Notes under the pieces: generated by a model
Told to the model about the DNA's origin: nothing
The model's input: only the letters and a program-made list of their open reading frames with translations
The model's database searches: none
Translations under genes and position numbers: made by a program
Shown: positions 1 through 7,441 of the stretch, in pieces
How the letters are laid out: each line of letters starts with the position of its first letter
How positions within the stretch are numbered: the stretch's first letter is position 1
Assembly: GCA_002320595.1 (NCBI GenBank)
Contig: DCKB01000037.1
Coordinates: forward strand, 1-46,890
Length of the DNA: 46,890 nt
Source: Christensenella sp. UBA1685
GTDB lineage: Bacteria; Bacillota; Clostridia; Christensenellales; CAG-138
Direction: 5' to 3'

Positions 1-2
1 AT

Positions 3-119
3 ATAGCGGTACAGGTTTTTGATGGGGGGGTGTTGCGGCCGCTGTGCATGGTGAATGCGGTGGTGGTGAGCCTCGCTGCGAACGGTGCGTTTGATGCGGC
101 GGCGTCTATTACTAAGTAA
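3..119 (+). CDS. C-terminal end of an unknown protein (truncated by the window edge)
   Basis: The frame starting at base 3 is open for 38 codons and ends at a TAA at 117-119, while the other two plus frames stop early. The residues are small and hydrophobic (VVVSLAANGAFDAAASITK at the end). I do not recognise a family. The following AT-rich region with a DNA methylase suggests a phage or mobile-element gene, but this is inference only. The rest of the gene lies outside the window. Confidence 0.35.
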   Translation: MAVQVFDGGVLRPLCMVNAVVVSLAANGAFDAAASITK

Positions 120-170
120 CGCATAAATCATGCCAACCCCCCGATGTGAATTTGCCTTTGGGTTTGTCTG

Positions 171-184
171 TTTATACGTATAAA
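171..184. promoter_or_regulatory. 14-bp perfect palindrome in intergenic space
   Basis: TTTATACGTATAAA is its own reverse complement. It lies in the 265-base gap between the truncated first ORF and the methylase gene. Nothing else is recognisable in that gap apart from the terminator at 268-305 and the promoter at 326-354. It could be an operator, but it has no partner site, so a chance AT-rich palindrome is possible. Confidence 0.25.
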
Positions 185-267
185 TATTACTGACATAGCT
201 CATGATTTGTTTTTGACATGACTTGCGCACCGCTACAGGTATCAAGGACGGAAAAATACGTAATGGT

Positions 268-305
268 AGCTCCCCTTCCAACCATAGAAAGGGGAGCTTT
301 GCTAT
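268..305 (+). terminator. Rho-independent terminator
   Basis: Arms AGCTCCCCTT (268-277) and AAGGGGAGCT (289-298) pair perfectly over 10 bp around an 11-base loop, followed by TTGCTATT. It would end transcription from the left edge just before the methylase promoter, so the methylase is a separate transcription unit. Confidence 0.75.
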
Positions 306-325
306 TACTGAGGCGAAATATACCG

Positions 326-354
326 TTGACTTAATGCTTTCTTAGAGCTATCAT
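326..354 (+). promoter_or_regulatory. Sigma-A type promoter of the DNA methylase
   Basis: TTGACT (326-331) and TATCAT (349-354) are separated by 17 bases. The predicted start of transcription is about 25 bases upstream of the methylase ATG at 385, which has GGAGG at 376-380. This is the only good promoter between the upstream terminator and the gene. Confidence 0.6.
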
Positions 355-384
355 ACAAACAAATGTTCTATATTTGGAGGATGT

Positions 385-1134
385 ATGGATAGCTTAATTC
401 CGTGGATCGGAGGAAAAAAACTACTAAGAGATGCAATTATCGCACGGTTTCCATCCGGGAAGATTGGCAGATACATTGAGGTGTTTGGCGGAGCTGCTTG
501 GATACTTTTTCGATGCGAACGTCACGCTGACATGGAGGTATATAATGATTATGACGGAAACCTGGTGAATCTGTTTCGATGCGCAAAATATCACCCGGCA
601 GAGTTGGATCGAGAATTGTCACTCCTCCTTAATTCGCGGGAGATGTTTTATGATTTTTTGGACTGGCAATCATGCAAAGGAACTACAGATATTCAACGTG
701 CAGCGCGATTCTTTATGTTGGTAAGGTGCTCATATGGGGCGGATAGACGTTCATTCTCGTGTACACCAAAGAATGTGATTACCGCACGTTCGCACATTGA
801 TGATATCAGCAAAAGATTGTCGCGGGTCGTTATTGAAAATAAAGATTTTTGTGCGTTGATTAAAAGCTATGACCGTAGTGAATCGCTGTTCTTTTGCGAT
901 CCGCCTTATGTCGGCACAGAAACATACTATGATGGATTTACTACCGATGATCACGTCCGGCTTAAAAACGTTTTATCCGGTATTAAAGGCAAGTTTATAC
1001 TTACTTATAACGATGATCCGTTTATCCGAAATCTCTATGACGGATATAAAATTGATAATGTTGAACGGAACCATAACTTGCGAACTCGATATGAAAAGAG
1101 TAGATACCGCGAGATTATTATTACAAATTACTGA
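385..1134 (+). CDS. Dam-family (D12 class) DNA N6-adenine methyltransferase
   Basis: This 249-residue protein transfers a methyl group from S-adenosylmethionine to adenine N6 in DNA. The D12 class layout is clear: PWIGGK at residues 6-11 is the AdoMet-binding motif at the extreme N-terminus, FGGAAW near residue 31 belongs to the same fold, and DPPY at residues 172-175 is the catalytic motif. Length fits the phage and prophage versions of the family. It has its own promoter and terminator and no restriction endonuclease beside it, so it is an orphan methylase. Base composition is distinctly AT-rich compared with the genes from 1679 onward, which suggests acquisition by a mobile element. The recognition site cannot be read from the sequence. 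Confidence 0.9.
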   Translation: MDSLIPWIGGKKLLRDAIIARFPSGKIGRYIEVFGGAAWILFRCERHADMEVYNDYDGNLVNLFRCAKYHPAELDRELSLLLNSREMFYDFLDWQSCKGTTDIQRAARFFMLVRCSYGADRRSFSCTPKNVITARSHIDDISKRLSRVVIENKDFCALIKSYDRSESLFFCDPPYVGTETYYDGFTTDDHVRLKNVLSGIKGKFILTYNDDPFIRNLYDGYKIDNVERNHNLRTRYEKSRYREIIITNY

Positions 1135-1255
1135 ATATTGACGGGACAAGTGTAACGCTGTCCCGTCAAAAGAATGAATTATATCAATTCTGCATTACAA
1201 TTCTCAACTCCAATTATTATAAATCGTTCCAGCTAAAAATTTATTATCAGTTTGT

Positions 1256-1308
1256 GCGCAAAAACATTATCAATTATCGCGCAAAAATTTCTCAGTTAGC
1301 GCGCAAAG
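1256..1308 (+). repeat. Three-copy ~22-bp direct repeat with core GCGCAAA
   Basis: The core GCGCAAA recurs at 1256, 1279 and 1301, giving spacings of 23 and 22 bases, with similar flanks (each of the first two copies is followed by A-rich then TTA sequence). If read in the frame of the downstream ORF it gives a repeating Arg-Lys / Arg-Ala-Lys / Ala-Arg-Lys pattern. It lies directly upstream of a truncated acetyltransferase, possibly at an insertion or recombination junction. Confidence 0.45.
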
Positions 1309-1317
1309 CTACAACAA

Positions 1318-1583
1318 AGAGAATTGATGCCACAATTTATGAAAAAAGGCTTTGGGGAAAGGGTATAGGCAGGTGGGTTGTCCAAAGACTGTTGGAGCTT
1401 GGATTTAAGGAGCAGAATGCTGACCTTATTTTTGCAATTACAGAGGACTATAACATACGATGCCAAAAATGTATTGAGAGTTGTGGCTTTTCATTTGAAC
1501 GAAAAATTGCACACCCGCAAACATCAAAGGGCTTGTATGAGTATTGTTACGCTATGTCCAAAGAACAGTTCGCCAGGCGATAG
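1318..1583 (+). pseudogene. Remnant of a GNAT-family N-acetyltransferase (C-terminal half)
   Basis: The frame open from 1254 to 1583 encodes a recognisable GNAT C-terminal half. LWGKGIGRWVVQ is the acetyl-CoA pyrophosphate loop (R/Q-x-x-G-x-G/A), and the segment with ITEDYNIRCQKCIESCGF is the conserved strand-helix that follows it. The N-terminal strands of the fold are missing: upstream residues come from the GCGCAAA repeats rather than a protein domain. The complete domain is usually about 150-180 residues, so less than two thirds remains. There is no convincing ribosome binding site before the GTG at 1254. I read it as a decayed gene in the AT-rich island. Confidence 0.6.
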
Positions 1584-1631
1584 AACCCGTAGGTCACTCA
1601 TGTGCGGAAAAGCACCAAACATGAAGCAAAG

Positions 1632-1658
1632 GGGAGGCGCGCATCCTGCACGTCTCCC
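1632..1658. terminator. Hairpin between the acetyltransferase remnant and potD, probably bidirectional
   Basis: Arms 1632-1643 and 1647-1658 pair over 12 positions with two G:T pairs and a 3-base loop. It lies between two converging units and could end potD transcription (minus strand). The T-run is poor on both sides (TTGTGTGTT on plus), so efficiency is uncertain. Confidence 0.45.
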
Positions 1659-1678
1659 TTGTGTGTTCTTAGGGGTGT

Positions 1679-2728
1679 TTATTGCCCTTTGATGTTATTC
1701 CAGGCGTCGTTGTAAACGTTGATGAAGTCGCCAAGATCATGGAAGATCTCGCACTTGTCAAGCAGCTCTTGCGGCGGGTTGTAGATGGGGTTCTCGGTGT
1801 AGCTTTCATCAAGCAGGGCGAGCGCGGCCTTGTTGGGGGTGGAATAACCGATGTATTCCGTGTTGGCTTTGGCAACTTCTGCATCGCACAGGAAGTTGAT
1901 GAACGCTTCGGCTTCCGCCGTGTGCTGGCTGGATTTCGGGATGATGACGTTGTCAAACCAAAGGTTTGAACCGCTTTCCGGCACGGCGTAATCAAGATCC
2001 GGGTTGCCCTCCTCGGGGTCAATGCACCACATGGCGTCGCCGGAATAGACCACTGCGAGCGCTCCGTCTCCGTTGATCATGCTCTCCTTGATGTTGTCGC
2101 CCAGATAAGCCAGTACGAGGGGCTTCTGCTCAATGAGCGCAGTTTCGGCGGCCTTGATATCCGCTTCGTCACGCGTGTTGATGGAAAGGCCAAGCTTCAG
2201 AAGCGCCACACCGATGGTGTCGCGGATGCTGTCATACATGAAAATCTGCTGGCCGTATTTTTCATCCCAAAGGATGTCCCAGCTCGTGACCGGCTCATCC
2301 ACCATGGTGGTGTTGTAAAGGATGCCTACCGTACCCCACATATAAGGCACGGAATATTTGTTTTCGGGGTCAAAACTCAGGTCGAGGAAACGCTCGTCGA
2401 TGTTGGCGAGGTTCGGAATGTTTTCCTTGTTGAGCTCGTGCAGGAGATCCTTCTCAATCAGCTTTTCAATGACGTAATCCGAAGGGAAGCAAACGTCGTA
2501 AATGCAGTCGGAGGCTTCCAGCTTTACGAGCATCTCCTCATTGGTGGCCATGGTTTGGTAATTTACTTCGATGCCGGTTTCTTCGGTGAACTGATCAAGC
2601 AGGTCTTCGTCGATATAATCGCCCCAATTGAGCACATTGATGGTTACCTTGCCGCTGTTGCCACAACCGGCGGCACAGAGCGACAAGGCAAAGACAAGGA
2701 CAAGGAATACAGCAAGCTTTTTTTTCAT
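1679..2728 (-). CDS. potD: Spermidine/putrescine-binding lipoprotein PotD
   Basis: This 349-residue protein is the extracellular substrate-binding component of a polyamine ABC transporter. The N-terminus MKKKLAVFLVLVFALSLCAAGC is a lipoprotein signal with lipobox LCAAGC, so Cys22 would be lipidated and the protein tethered to the outer face of the membrane. INVLNWGDYIDEDLLDQF is the typical start of the PotD/PotF fold, and acidic and aromatic residues characteristic of the polyamine pocket occur along the chain. It is the last gene of potA-potB-potC-potD, the usual order in Firmicutes. The choice between spermidine and putrescine cannot be decided from the sequence alone. Confidence 0.93.
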   Translation of the reverse strand: MKKKLAVFLVLVFALSLCAAGCGNSGKVTINVLNWGDYIDEDLLDQFTEETGIEVNYQTMATNEEMLVKLEASDCIYDVCFPSDYVIEKLIEKDLLHELNKENIPNLANIDERFLDLSFDPENKYSVPYMWGTVGILYNTTMVDEPVTSWDILWDEKYGQQIFMYDSIRDTIGVALLKLGLSINTRDEADIKAAETALIEQKPLVLAYLGDNIKESMINGDGALAVVYSGDAMWCIDPEEGNPDLDYAVPESGSNLWFDNVIIPKSSQHTAEAEAFINFLCDAEVAKANTEYIGYSTPNKAALALLDESYTENPIYNPPQELLDKCEIFHDLGDFINVYNDAWNNIKGQ

Positions 2729-2803
2729 TTTATGAAATCCTCCATTCGTTTTGTTTTATTTTAAGCGCCCGGGTTGCCCCGGCGCGCTTTTGCGTGGGGC
2801 GGC

Positions 2804-3625
2804 TCAGCGGCTCTTGGCCCTGAGCTTTTTGTTTTGGATATCCGCCTCGCGCTCTTCGCGGATGGATTTTAGGTTGATGAACAGCAGCAGCGTAACAACC
2901 GCTACGAACATCAGCGTGGAAAGCGCGTTGATCTTCGGGCTGATGCCGCGCCGTGCGCTGGAGTAAATGTAAATTGAAAGGTTCTGGATGCCGTCCGTTG
3001 CAAACCAGCTGACGACGAAATCATCCAGGCTCAGCGTGAAGGCCATGATGAACCCGGAAACGATGCCCGGCATGATGTCCGGGATGACGACGCGGGTAAG
3101 CGCCTGCCATGGGGTGCAGCCAAGGTCCATTGCCGCTTCATAGAGCATGTTGGAGCTTTGCCGCAGTTTCGGCATCACGGAGAGGATCACGTACGGAATG
3201 TTGAACGTGATGTGCGCGATGAGCATCCGCGTGTAGCCATCCCGGATGCCAAGGGACGCGAAAAGCATCATGAAGCTGATGCCGGTCACAAGATCCGGGT
3301 TGACAACAGGCAGCTGCGAAATATTTTCGATCACCGCGCGCGGCCGCTTTTTCATCGAATTGAGGCCGATGGCCGCAAACGTCCCGATGAACGTGGAAAC
3401 CACTGCGGAGATGACCGCTACGGAGAGCGTCACCCAAAGGGCGTTCATGATGGTGGCGTCCTTGAACAGCGCCTCATACCACCGAAAGGAGAAACCCGTC
3501 CAGTTCCCCATGGTCTTGGAGCTGTTGAAGGAGAAGATCATCAGCACGAGGATCGGTGCATACAGGAACACAAGCATCAGGCCAAGGTAGGTTCCCTTGA
3601 AAAACGTGCGCAGCTTTTTTACCAC
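2804..3625 (-). CDS. potC: Spermidine/putrescine ABC transporter permease PotC
   Basis: The 273-residue inner-membrane permease has about six hydrophobic segments and the binding-protein-dependent transport signature, seen as EAAMDLGCTPWQALTRVVIP (the EAA loop that docks on the ATPase PotA). It starts with GTG at 3625, seven bases inside the end of potB, with GGAGG nine bases upstream, so it is likely translationally coupled to PotB. Length and the N-terminal region with LMLVFLYAPILVLMIFSFN match PotC rather than PotB. Together with PotB it forms the membrane channel of the importer. Confidence 0.93.
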   Translation of the reverse strand: MVKKLRTFFKGTYLGLMLVFLYAPILVLMIFSFNSSKTMGNWTGFSFRWYEALFKDATIMNALWVTLSVAVISAVVSTFIGTFAAIGLNSMKKRPRAVIENISQLPVVNPDLVTGISFMMLFASLGIRDGYTRMLIAHITFNIPYVILSVMPKLRQSSNMLYEAAMDLGCTPWQALTRVVIPDIMPGIVSGFIMAFTLSLDDFVVSWFATDGIQNLSIYIYSSARRGISPKINALSTLMFVAVVTLLLFINLKSIREEREADIQNKKLRAKSR

Positions 3626-4449
3626 AGCTTGCCGCCTCCTTCCTCACCCGCTTCGCGCTCTGCACGGCGCATAACCGCCATGGAAATGAGCACCAGAACC
3701 AACAGGATGAACGAGAGCGCACTTCCGCTGCCCCATGCATCCATGCCGAGCGTAATAAACTGGTTTTCGATCAGGTCGCCATACAGCATGAACTTGCCGC
3801 CGCCCAAGAGGCGGGAGATCGCAAACGTTGTGATGGCCGGGATAAATACCATTGTGATGCCGGAAATCACACCCGGCATGGAAAGCGGAAGCACCACTTT
3901 GAAAAACGTGGTGGGCCCGTTCGCGCCGAGATCATGCGCCGCTTCGATCTGCGATTGATCCATCTTGGAAAGTACGGTGTAAATCGGCAGGATCATGAAC
4001 GGCAGGAAATTGTAGACCGTGCCGAGCATCACTGCGCTTTCGGTGTAAAGGAACTGCTGTGCGGGCAGCCCAACCGCTTTGAGAAGGTTGTTCAGAATGC
4101 CGCTTGGGGAGAGCAACACCTGCCATGCATAGGTGCGCAGCAGGAAGTTCATCCACATCGGCACAATGAAGAGCACGGAAAGCAGCGATGCAGTGCTCCG
4201 TTTCATCTTGGAAAGCAGGTAGGCAATCGGGTAACCCAAAAGCAGGCAGACAACCGTGGCTTTGAGGGCAATCCAGACCGAACGCAGCAGCACCTGCATG
4301 TACATTTCATTCGTGAGCGCACCGGCGAGGTTTGCAAGGGTAAACGCGCCATCCGAAGTGAACGCATAGTAAGCGATCATCAACATCGGCGCCAGAATGA
4401 AGATCAGCATCCATACAACATAGGGGTAAGCAAAAACGGTGCGTTTCAT
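3619..4449 (-). CDS. potB: Spermidine/putrescine ABC transporter permease PotB
   Basis: The 276-residue permease has about six membrane segments starting with YPYVVWMLIFILAPMLMIAYY. The EAA loop reads EAAHDLGANGPTTFFKVVLP, the contact point for the ATPase. The ATG at 4449 has GGAGG eight bases upstream. It overlaps potC by seven bases and follows potA by about 21 bases, so it is in the same operon. It pairs with PotC to form the transmembrane part of the polyamine importer. Confidence 0.93.
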   Translation of the reverse strand: MKRTVFAYPYVVWMLIFILAPMLMIAYYAFTSDGAFTLANLAGALTNEMYMQVLLRSVWIALKATVVCLLLGYPIAYLLSKMKRSTASLLSVLFIVPMWMNFLLRTYAWQVLLSPSGILNNLLKAVGLPAQQFLYTESAVMLGTVYNFLPFMILPIYTVLSKMDQSQIEAAHDLGANGPTTFFKVVLPLSMPGVISGITMVFIPAITTFAISRLLGGGKFMLYGDLIENQFITLGMDAWGSGSALSFILLVLVLISMAVMRRAEREAGEEGGGKLW

Positions 4450-4470
4450 CCGCGCATCCTCCTTCCGGCG

Positions 4471-5583
4471 TTATTCTTCGGGCAAAAGCTCCGGGGCATC
4501 TTCCGGCAGATCCTCTTGCGGCAGAGGCTCCGCAGCATCCGGCGCGTCGCTCTTGTGCATGATGTGGATCGCATCCGGAAGGATCACGACGCCTACTTCG
4601 CAGCCGGGTTCCACGTAGTCCGTGGAATGCACAGTCAGCATAACGTCGCCGCATTCCACGCGGAACTCGTAATGCACGCCCATGAACAGCACGCTCTTCA
4701 CGACGCCGCGCAGCATGCCCGCATCCGGCGCGACAAGGTCGATATCCTCCGGGCGAATGACGACGTCCACCGGTTCGTTGGGCGCAAAGCCTTTATCCAC
4801 GCAGGTGAAATCCATGCCGTGGAAATTCACGAGCAGATCCCGCTTCATCGTGCCGGGCAGGATGTTGCTTTCGCCGATGAACTTGGCGACGAACACGTTT
4901 TTCGGTTCGTTGTAAATATCCGTCGGCGTGCCGATCTGCTGGATCACGCCCTCATTCATGACGACGACGGTGTCGCTCATGGTGAGCGCCTCTTCCTGAT
5001 CGTGCGTCACAAACACGAACGTGATGCCAAGATGCTGCTGCATGCGTTTGAGTTCAATCTGCATGCCCTTGCGCAGCTTAAGGTCCAGCGCGCCAAGCGG
5101 TTCGTCCAGAAGGAGCACCTGCGGCCGGTTCACCAGCGCCCGCGCAATGGCAACACGCTGCTGCTGTCCGCCGGAAAGCTGCTCGATCCAACGCTTGCCG
5201 TACCCCTTGAGGTTCACAAGCTCCAGCATCTCGTTTACGCGGCGGTCGATCTCATCCTTTGGGAGCTTTTGGATCTTCAGGCCGAAGGCAACGTTATCGT
5301 ACACGTTCAAATGAGGGAACAGGGCATATTTCTGAAACACCGTGTTCACGCGGCGCTTGTAGGGCGGAATGGCGGAAACATCCTTCCCATCGATCAGAAC
5401 CCGGCCTTCCGTGGGCATGGTGAACCCGGCAATCAAGCGCAAAAGCGTCGTCTTTCCACAGCCGGAAGGGCCGAGCAGCGTTAAAAACTCGCCGTCCCGG
5501 ATATAAAGATTGATGCGCTTGAGCGCGTCCTCCGTGCCATAGGATTTGCGGATGTCGATCAGGTCGATCAGATGCTTGGACAT
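4471..5583 (-). CDS. potA: Spermidine/putrescine ABC transporter ATP-binding protein PotA
   Basis: This 370-residue ATPase powers polyamine import. Walker A is GPSGCGKTT at about residues 38-46, the ABC signature is LSGGQQQR, Walker B is VLLLDEPLGALD, and the switch histidine is in VTHDQEEA. The C-terminal part (from about residue 240) is the TOBE-type regulatory domain found in PotA. The last 25 residues are unusually acidic and proline-rich, beyond the core fold. An AGAGG ribosome binding site precedes the ATG. A 16-bp palindrome (5594-5609) lies just upstream in the gap from the regulator gene. Confidence 0.94.
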   Translation of the reverse strand: MSKHLIDLIDIRKSYGTEDALKRINLYIRDGEFLTLLGPSGCGKTTLLRLIAGFTMPTEGRVLIDGKDVSAIPPYKRRVNTVFQKYALFPHLNVYDNVAFGLKIQKLPKDEIDRRVNEMLELVNLKGYGKRWIEQLSGGQQQRVAIARALVNRPQVLLLDEPLGALDLKLRKGMQIELKRMQQHLGITFVFVTHDQEEALTMSDTVVVMNEGVIQQIGTPTDIYNEPKNVFVAKFIGESNILPGTMKRDLLVNFHGMDFTCVDKGFAPNEPVDVVIRPEDIDLVAPDAGMLRGVVKSVLFMGVHYEFRVECGDVMLTVHSTDYVEPGCEVGVVILPDAIHIMHKSDAPDAAEPLPQEDLPEDAPELLPEE

Positions 5584-5593
5584 AACGGTACCT

Positions 5594-5609
5594 CTTAATA
5601 TTTATTAAG
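5594..5609. promoter_or_regulatory. 16-bp perfect palindrome before potA
   Basis: CTTAATA TT TATTAAG is perfectly symmetrical and lies between the end of the regulator gene and the potA ribosome binding site. It could be an internal operator or a weak hairpin. It does not match the CCTAAAC-type palindromes at the head of the operon. Confidence 0.35.
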
Positions 5610-5632
5610 TAATGATTCCGATGAAGCCGCGC

Positions 5633-6190
5633 TTAAAAGCTCGGCGGTGTGGAAACCCAAAGCACACGCGCTTCCGTTTTGCCCGGGTTTTCAATAAAGT
5701 GCACGCTCGAAGGCTTGAAGCAGAAGCTGGAACCGCGCCGCACACGGAAGCTGCGTTCGCCAAGCCGGAGCACAACGCTGCCCGAGAGCACATAGCCGAA
5801 CTCTTCTCCTTCGTGCGGATCATCCTCCCACGTGCGCCCGCCGGGCACAAGCGCAACGAGGATGGGCTCAAGCGAGTTCTTCTGCGCGTTGGGAATGAGC
5901 CAATGGATCGCATGGCCCGCTTCGGCGTCTTCCTTCACGAACACATCGTCCGCGCCGAACACAACTTTTTCCTCCGTTTGCTCCGAGAAGAAATCCGAAA
6001 GGTTGGTGCCCAGCGCTTCCAGGATGTCTCCCAGCGTTGCGATGGAAGGGGAGGTGAGGTTGCGCTCAAGCTGCGAGATGAAGCCCTTGGAAAGCTCCGT
6101 GCGCGCGGCAAGCTCCTCCTGCGTCAAGCCAAGCTTGATGCGCCTGCGCTTGATTTTGCCGCCGATATCGATCAATTGAATCCCTCCCAA
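5633..6190 (-). CDS. XRE-cupin transcriptional regulator of the pot operon
   Basis: The 185-residue protein has an N-terminal helix-turn-helix (about residues 9-64: IGGKIKRRRIKLGLTQEELA then SKGFISQLERNLTSPS, the recognition helix) and a C-terminal cupin barrel (about residues 110-180: EGEEFGYVLSGSVVLRLG) that usually senses a small ligand. Family members such as PuuR govern polyamine or amino-acid metabolism. It is the first gene before potA on the same strand, so it probably responds to polyamine and controls its own operon. The two palindromes around the promoter at 6239-6267 are the natural candidates for its binding sites. Confidence 0.88.
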   Translation of the reverse strand: MGGIQLIDIGGKIKRRRIKLGLTQEELAARTELSKGFISQLERNLTSPSIATLGDILEALGTNLSDFFSEQTEEKVVFGADDVFVKEDAEAGHAIHWLIPNAQKNSLEPILVALVPGGRTWEDDPHEGEEFGYVLSGSVVLRLGERSFRVRRGSSFCFKPSSVHFIENPGKTEARVLWVSTPPSF

Positions 6191-6200
6191 TAAGCATAAA

Positions 6201-6215
6201 TAAACTTTAAGTTTA
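6201..6215. promoter_or_regulatory. Probable operator O1 for the XRE-cupin regulator
   Basis: TAAACTT T AAGTTTA is a perfect 15-bp palindrome located between the promoter's -10 box and the regulator's start codon, where a bound repressor would block transcription. A CCTAAACC half-site follows at 6221-6228. Confidence 0.5.
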
Positions 6216-6238
6216 CAATTCCTAAACCAACCAGCGAT

Positions 6239-6267
6239 ATTAAACCATGTTTTGCGAACCTTGTCAA
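6239..6267 (-). promoter_or_regulatory. Promoter of the regulator-potABCD operon
   Basis: On the minus strand, TTGACA (6267-6262) and TTTAAT (6244-6239) are separated by 17 bases. This is a near-consensus sigma-A promoter about 50 bases upstream of the regulator's ATG. Palindromes lie on both sides (6201-6215 and 6277-6289). Confidence 0.7.
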
Positions 6268-6276
6268 TATAGTATT

Positions 6277-6289
6277 CCTAAACTTTAGG
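6277..6289. promoter_or_regulatory. Probable operator O2 upstream of the pot promoter
   Basis: CCTAAA C TTTAGG is a perfect 13-bp palindrome located just upstream of the -35 box. Together with O1 it brackets the promoter, with centres about 75 bp apart (7 helical turns), so DNA looping between two regulator dimers is possible. The two palindromes share AAACTTTA. Confidence 0.5.
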
Positions 6290-6369
6290 GTTAGATATGC
6301 TGTCTTTCACAAATGCGCAGGCAGAAAGGAAAAAGGGCAAGAAAAAAGCCCGTGGGGCTAAGACGGTGT

Positions 6370-6720
6370 TTACCTATCCGCGTTTTCGGAGCAACCCTGC
6401 ATCAGCAGCAGGAAGGCGGCGCGCTGCTCTGCCGTGAGCATGTCCCAACTCGAAAGCAACGTCCGTTGCTCCAGGGTAAGCGCGGAGGGCACGTCGGCCG
6501 GCAAGGTGAAAAATTCGGCCATGGTGATGCCAAGCGCACGGCAGATGTCCTCCAGGGTGACGATGGTCGGCGCGTTGGCCCTGCGCCAAAGATTAGCCAG
6601 TGTGGAATGCGGGATGCCGGATTCTTTTGCAAGGCGGTAACGCGACCAGCCCTTTTCTGCTAAAAGAGATTCCAGACGCGTAACCACATCGAATCGATTA
6701 TTATTTATGATGTTCATCAT
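6370..6720 (-). CDS. Small XRE-family helix-turn-helix regulator
   Basis: The 116-residue protein has one helix-turn-helix domain at about residues 12-72: RLESLLAEKGWSRYRLAKES is the first half and IPHSTLANLWRRANAPTIVT the recognition region. After it comes a short C-terminal region (LTLEQRTLLSSWDMLTAEQR) resembling the tail of many single-domain XRE repressors. It is transcribed away from the disrupted membrane gene at 6824. It may control itself and that gene, but no convincing operator was seen in the 100-base gap. Confidence 0.8.
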   Translation of the reverse strand: MMNIINNNRFDVVTRLESLLAEKGWSRYRLAKESGIPHSTLANLWRRANAPTIVTLEDICRALGITMAEFFTLPADVPSALTLEQRTLLSSWDMLTAEQRAAFLLLMQGCSENADR

Positions 6721-6768
6721 ATAATAATGATACTACCCATTTGAGACACAAACTATTGCAATAATTAG

Positions 6769-6798
6769 TTGTAAAATGTGGTTGGAATGATATATAAT
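6769..6798 (+). promoter_or_regulatory. Promoter of the Sel1-like gene
   Basis: TTGTAA (6769-6774) and a perfect TATAAT (6793-6798) are separated by 18 bases. The -10 box is 25 bases upstream of the start codon at 6824, with GGGGAG before it. A promoter this well preserved in front of a frameshifted gene suggests recent inactivation or an assembly error. Confidence 0.6.
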
Positions 6799-6823
6799 GC
6801 TGCCATAAATAAGCAGGGGAGAC

Positions 6824-7372
6824 ATGCGGATGACCGAGGTTTTTCTTGCCATTGCGGCAGTGATTATTCTTATCCAGCAGGCCGTGATTCTAGCGGGCAG
6901 GGCGAAACGGAAAAAAGCTGAGCGGCTAGAGTGGCTTGCCGGGCTTGCTGCCAGCGGAGATACACACGCACAGGCTGAGCTGGAACATCCCGCGCATGTG
7001 CCTTGCAAGAATATATGGGAACCCGGATTCGGGGTTTTACAGCATTGCAGAGTGGCGTGCGCAGCGCGATGCGTTGTTAAAAGCAATGCGCTCAGCCGGT
7101 GCAGCACGGTGTGATGCAGATTATGCGAAGGCCGCACAATGCCTTGGGCACTTATATGGCGCGCCATGGATCACAGGATGGAACCTTGCGCCCGGGCTTG
7201 CGAACAAAAGGAGGGCGGCGTACCTGTTTTTCTGGCGCAAGCGGCGGGCGCGGAGGAGGCAGGAGATGTGTTAAATCGGTTGCAGGATTGTTTTGATGAA
7301 AACATGCGGCAGACCTGGAACGAGGATGCATGCAACCTGCGTGTACGGATCCCCGAAATTGCCGCGGAATAG
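6824..7372 (+). pseudogene. Membrane-anchored Sel1-repeat-like protein, broken by two frameshifts
   Basis: The first frame (from 6824) encodes a membrane anchor, FLAIAAVIILIQQAVILAG, then a basic stretch and LEWLAGLAASGDTHAQAELE, which resembles a Sel1/TPR-like helix. From about 6990 the sensible reading moves to the frame giving ARIYGNPDSGFYSIAEWRAQ and DADYAKAAQCLGHLYG. From about 7235 it returns to the first frame: AAGAEEAGDVLNRLQDCF, ending at 7372. Stitched together, a Sel1 signature (AAYLFFWRK joined to AAGAEEAGD) appears exactly across the second break. The restored protein would be about 180 residues, with one N-terminal membrane helix and cytoplasmic repeats. The two shifts may be real decay or sequencing errors. 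Confidence 0.6.
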
Positions 7373-7373
7373 C

Positions 7374-7402
7374 AAAAGCCCCCTGCGCTCAAGGGGCTTT
7401 TT
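7374..7402 (+). terminator. Rho-independent terminator
   Basis: AAAAGCCCC (7374-7382) pairs with GGGGCTTTT (7393-7401), followed by further T residues. It follows the stop of the Sel1-like gene by two bases. It also faces the end of the response-regulator gene and may serve both directions, since the opposite strand gives GGGGCTTTT as well. Confidence 0.8.
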
Positions 7403-7441
7403 TCACAATAAAACAGCTGCAAGCGGAAATGGGCGGGCACG

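Noticed and set aside
3934..5484. Long plus-strand open frame (516 codons) across potB and potA
   Set aside because: It lies antisense to two clearly real genes, has histidine/arginine-rich low-order sequence and no family motif. GC-rich codon use on the other strand explains it.
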